A stretch of 15,782 bases of DNA from NCBI GenBank assembly GCA_019747165.1, contig JAIERC010000301.1, positions 1 through 15,782 of the forward strand. The letters are read 5' to 3'. The DNA is from Sphingomonas sp. (GTDB taxonomy: Bacteria; Pseudomonadota; Alphaproteobacteria; Sphingomonadales; Sphingomonadaceae). The stretch's first letter is position 1, and each line of letters begins with the position of its first letter. Of this stretch, positions 14,086-15,782 are shown piece after piece. The notes beneath the pieces were generated by a model. It was given only the letters and a program-made list of their open reading frames with translations, had not been told where the DNA came from and did no database searches. A program made the position numbers and the translations under genes.

Positions 14086-14376
14086 ATGAAGTTGCGCATT
14101 TTTGTGACCCTGAAGCCAGGCGTGCTCGATCCCCAAGGACGAGCGATCCATAAGGCGCTGGATGGGCTAGGCTTTACCGGCATCAACGATGTCCGCGCTG
14201 GCAAGCTGATCGAAATCGATGTTGCCGATGAAACGACCGACACCCAGATCGACGAGATGTGCCGCAAGCTGCTCGCCAACACGGTGATCGAGAATTACCG
14301 TGTGGAAGGAGCATCGCCAGAAAAAGTGGTGACCGGTTTGTCGTCCGGCAATGCGACCGCCGAGAAAATTGCATGA
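14086..14376 (+). CDS. purS: Phosphoribosylformylglycinamidine synthase subunit PurS
   Basis: PurS is the small subunit that bridges PurQ and small-type PurL in FGAM synthase, the fourth step of purine synthesis. The family core is clear: VTLKPGVLDPQGRAIHKAL at about 7-25, GINDVRAGKLIEIDV at 32-46, and CRKLLANTVIENYRVE ending near residue 74. The total of 96 residues exceeds the usual 75-85; the extra C-terminal 20 or so (GASPEKVVTGL and beyond) are Ser/Ala/Thr-rich and carry the reading frame to an ATGA overlap with purQ. The 65-base gap after purC has a small GCAGC/GCTGC hairpin (14026-14040) and no clear promoter. The ribosome binding site is weak. Presence of purS implies a separate small-type purL elsewhere. 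Confidence 0.93.
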   Translation: MKLRIFVTLKPGVLDPQGRAIHKALDGLGFTGINDVRAGKLIEIDVADETTDTQIDEMCRKLLANTVIENYRVEGASPEKVVTGLSSGNATAEKIA

Positions 14377-15041
14377 AGACAGCGGTCATCGTCTTTCCCG
14401 GCTCCAATTGTGACCGCGACATCGCTGTCGCGCTGGAAGCGGTGACGGGGGTGAAGCCGGCGATGGTCTGGCACGGCGATACCGCCCTGCCCGACGGCGT
14501 TGGCGTCATCGCGCTCCCCGGCGGGTTTTCCTATGGCGATTATCTGCGCTGCGGCGCGATTGCCGCGCGTTCTGCGATCATCCCGGCGGTGGTCGCGGCG
14601 GCGAACCGCGGCGTGCCGGTGATCGGCATCTGCAACGGCTTTCAGGTGCTGACCGAAATCGGCCTGCTGCCCGGCGCGCTGATGCGCAATGAAGGGCTGG
14701 ATTTCGTTTGCCGCGACATCGCGCTCACCGTCGATAACGCTCAAAGTGCCTTCACCAGTCGCTATGCACGCGGCGAGCGCGTTATCTTCCCGGTCGCGCA
14801 TCATGACGGCAATTATTTCGCCGATGCCGACACGCTCGACCGGCTCGAGGGCGAAGGCCGGGTCGCGTTCCGCTATGCCGAAAGCGTCAATGGCTCGGCG
14901 CGGCAAATCGCTGGCGTGCTTAATGCTAGCGGCAATGTACTGGGCATGATGCCCCACCCCGAACGCCGTATCGAAGCCGCGCATGGCGGGGATGATGGCC
15001 GTCGGCTATTCGAAGGGCTGCTGGAAACCGTTAGCGCCTGA
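14373..15041 (+). CDS. purQ: Phosphoribosylformylglycinamidine synthase, glutaminase subunit PurQ
   Basis: PurQ releases ammonia from glutamine and passes it to PurL for FGAM formation. The 222 residues are typical. This is a class I glutamine amidotransferase: VFPGSNCDRD at 7-16, the oxyanion region LPGGFSYGDYLR at 48-59, nucleophile Cys87 in GICNGFQ, and His195-Glu197 in MMPHPER completing the triad. VAHHDGNYF at about 141-149 is also characteristic. ATG at 14373 overlaps the purS stop as ATGA, so the subunits are translationally coupled; the in-frame ATG at 14259 would run back through purS and is rejected. The 3' end overlaps an opposing membrane-protein gene by 36 bases, and a strong hairpin begins one base past the stop codon. 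Confidence 0.96.
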   Translation: MKTAVIVFPGSNCDRDIAVALEAVTGVKPAMVWHGDTALPDGVGVIALPGGFSYGDYLRCGAIAARSAIIPAVVAAANRGVPVIGICNGFQVLTEIGLLPGALMRNEGLDFVCRDIALTVDNAQSAFTSRYARGERVIFPVAHHDGNYFADADTLDRLEGEGRVAFRYAESVNGSARQIAGVLNASGNVLGMMPHPERRIEAAHGGDDGRRLFEGLLETVSA

Positions 15042-15359
15042 AGGCCCGAACAGGGTTGTCGTTCGGGCCAACGCCAGGATCACGCTCGGCCAGAACAGCG
15101 TATTCCAGATATCGTGCACATTGCCGGCAAGATCGAGCGGCACCCTCGTACGCCTAAAATCGGCAATGTCCCAAGCCTCACCCAGCAACGCGGCCGCCAG
15201 CACGACCAACCAGGGCCGCCAGCTGGTCAGCGGCCATTTGAACATCAGCGCCGACCCGAAGAACAAGAAGAGCGCGACATAGATGTGCAGGGCATCCTTA
15301 GCCAGGCCGGTCAGCCCCATCAGCCACAGCTTCGCATCCTGCAGCGGGCTAACACTCAC
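15006..15359 (-). CDS. Small inner-membrane protein of unknown function
   Basis: The product has 117 residues with three likely membrane helices at about 22-41, 48-66 and 83-99, and short polar ends. Notable residues are KDALHIYVALFLFFG, an acidic LLGEAWDIADFRR segment between helices two and three, and VHDIWNTLFWP at the start of helix three. Similar proteins, annotated only as hypothetical, occur in sphingomonads in my recollection. The start is a GTG at 15359 that overlaps the stop of the upstream YhhQ gene as GTGA, which points to coupled translation and possibly a shared role at the membrane. Its last 12 codons overlap the end of purQ on the other strand. No function is proposed. Confidence 0.72.
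   Translation of the reverse strand: MSVSPLQDAKLWLMGLTGLAKDALHIYVALFLFFGSALMFKWPLTSWRPWLVVLAAALLGEAWDIADFRRTRVPLDLAGNVHDIWNTLFWPSVILALARTTTLFGPSGANGFQQPFE
15043..15069. terminator. Perfect 9-bp hairpin just after the purQ stop
   Basis: GGCCCGAAC (15043-15051) and GTTCGGGCC (15061-15069) form a perfect stem around a 9-base loop, starting two bases after the last base of the purQ stop codon. There is no T-run on either strand, so it is more likely a 3'-end stabilising or factor-assisted stop element than a classical intrinsic terminator. It also lies inside the coding sequence of the opposing 117-residue membrane protein. Confidence 0.5.
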
Positions 15360-15782
15360 AGCGCGGCCTTGAACGGCGTAAAGTTCGTTCCCTCGTCAAA
15401 CACATCCACTCCCTCACGCCGCTTCAGGAAATTGACGACGAGATAGGTGACGGGCGTCAGGATCACTTCCCAGCTCACCTTCAGTACCCATTGCGTCACC
15501 AATACCTTGATCACCAGATCATTGGTCCAGCCTTCCGCGCCCCAAAAGGCGAGCGGGTAGAAGATCAGGCTGTCAACGGCTTGCCCTGCAAAGGTGGATC
15601 CAATCGTGCGGGTCCACAGCATCTTGCCCCCGGTCCACAATTTCATCCGCGCAAGCACATAGGAATTGACGAATTCGCCAGCCCAAAAGGCACAGACCGA
15701 CGCAAGGACAATGCGCGGCACCTGGCCGAAAATCACCTCATAAGCGGCTTGGTTCTTCCAGTCGGGCGCGGGCGGCAGCGCG
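15356..15782 (-). CDS. yhhQ: YhhQ/VUT-family queuosine precursor transporter, partial (N-terminus beyond right edge)
   Basis: An open frame enters from the right edge (residues ALPPAPDWKNQAAYEV) and ends at 15356; about 141 C-terminal residues are visible of a usual 210-240. An internal GTG at 15736 is not the start, because family-like sequence continues past it. Membrane helices alternate with short loops. The hallmark stretches are ASVCAFWAGEFVNSYVLARMK, the GKMLWTRTIGSTFAGQAVDSLIF block containing the conserved RTxxST/GQxxDS signature, and a C-terminal LKVSWEVILTPVTYLVVNFLKRREGVDVFD. The E. coli member imports queuosine precursors (preQ0/preQ1) for tRNA modification. The gene is followed by the GTGA-coupled small membrane protein. 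Confidence 0.9.
   Translation of the reverse strand, partial: ALPPAPDWKNQAAYEVIFGQVPRIVLASVCAFWAGEFVNSYVLARMKLWTGGKMLWTRTIGSTFAGQAVDSLIFYPLAFWGAEGWTNDLVIKVLVTQWVLKVSWEVILTPVTYLVVNFLKRREGVDVFDEGTNFTPFKAAL

Noticed and set aside
13830..14282. Minus-strand frame of 150 codons across the end of purC and the start of purS
   Set aside because: It is an antisense shadow of two clear purine genes, with no family features.
1..15782. Apparent abundance of GATTC/GAATC (CcrM-type GANTC sites) and of GATC
   Set aside because: A rough expectation at this base composition gives several dozen GANTC sites, in line with what is seen. Many GATC sites are common in such genomes. No clustering suggests an origin or special function.

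Overview
The window looks like ordinary chromosome of an alphaproteobacterium in the order Sphingomonadales (Sphingomonas, Sphingopyxis and relatives). The grounds are a GC-rich sequence with tightly packed genes, a proline-rich TonB of the sphingomonad type, a secreted protein of unknown function that I recall only from this order, a sphingomonad-style pairing of a short Rossmann-like protein with folB, and an alphaproteobacterial ParC. I see no rRNA, tRNA, CRISPR array, insertion sequence, phage gene or attachment site. No stretch longer than about 225 bases lacks a gene.

Layout from left to right. A TonB gene (minus) runs off the left edge and diverges from a secreted protein of unknown function (plus, 754-1608). 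Facing the latter is a minus-strand group: glutathione S-transferase, folB (TTG start) and a 130-residue SDR-like protein coupled to folB by an ATGA overlap. A plus-strand group follows: a GNAT acetyltransferase, a DUF1285 protein, a NudL-like CoA pyrophosphatase and CCA tRNA nucleotidyltransferase. The last three overlap each other and are probably co-translated. CCA converges, with overlap, on a PAS-like/GGDEF/EAL cyclic-di-GMP protein (minus), which lies downstream of parC (topoisomerase IV subunit A, minus).

Divergent from parC is a two-gene kynurenine unit: an alpha/beta hydrolase with a signal peptide, here proposed as an arylformamidase, and kynureninase (kynU), joined by ATGA. Directly on the kynU stop lies a DUF4349-like gene that has lost its start and signal sequence, which looks like a deletion scar. 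Then comes the purine block purC-purS-purQ, with a plausible promoter and a terminator-like hairpin with six T residues between that promoter and the purC start. A perfect 9-bp hairpin sits just after purQ, inside an opposing gene. The right edge holds a small membrane protein coupled by GTGA to a truncated YhhQ-family (queuosine precursor transporter) gene.

I found no convincing undescribed multi-gene system. The points most worth following are the purC leader, the truncated DUF4349 gene at the kynU stop, the exported candidate formamidase, and the altered GGDEF active site next to an intact EAL domain.
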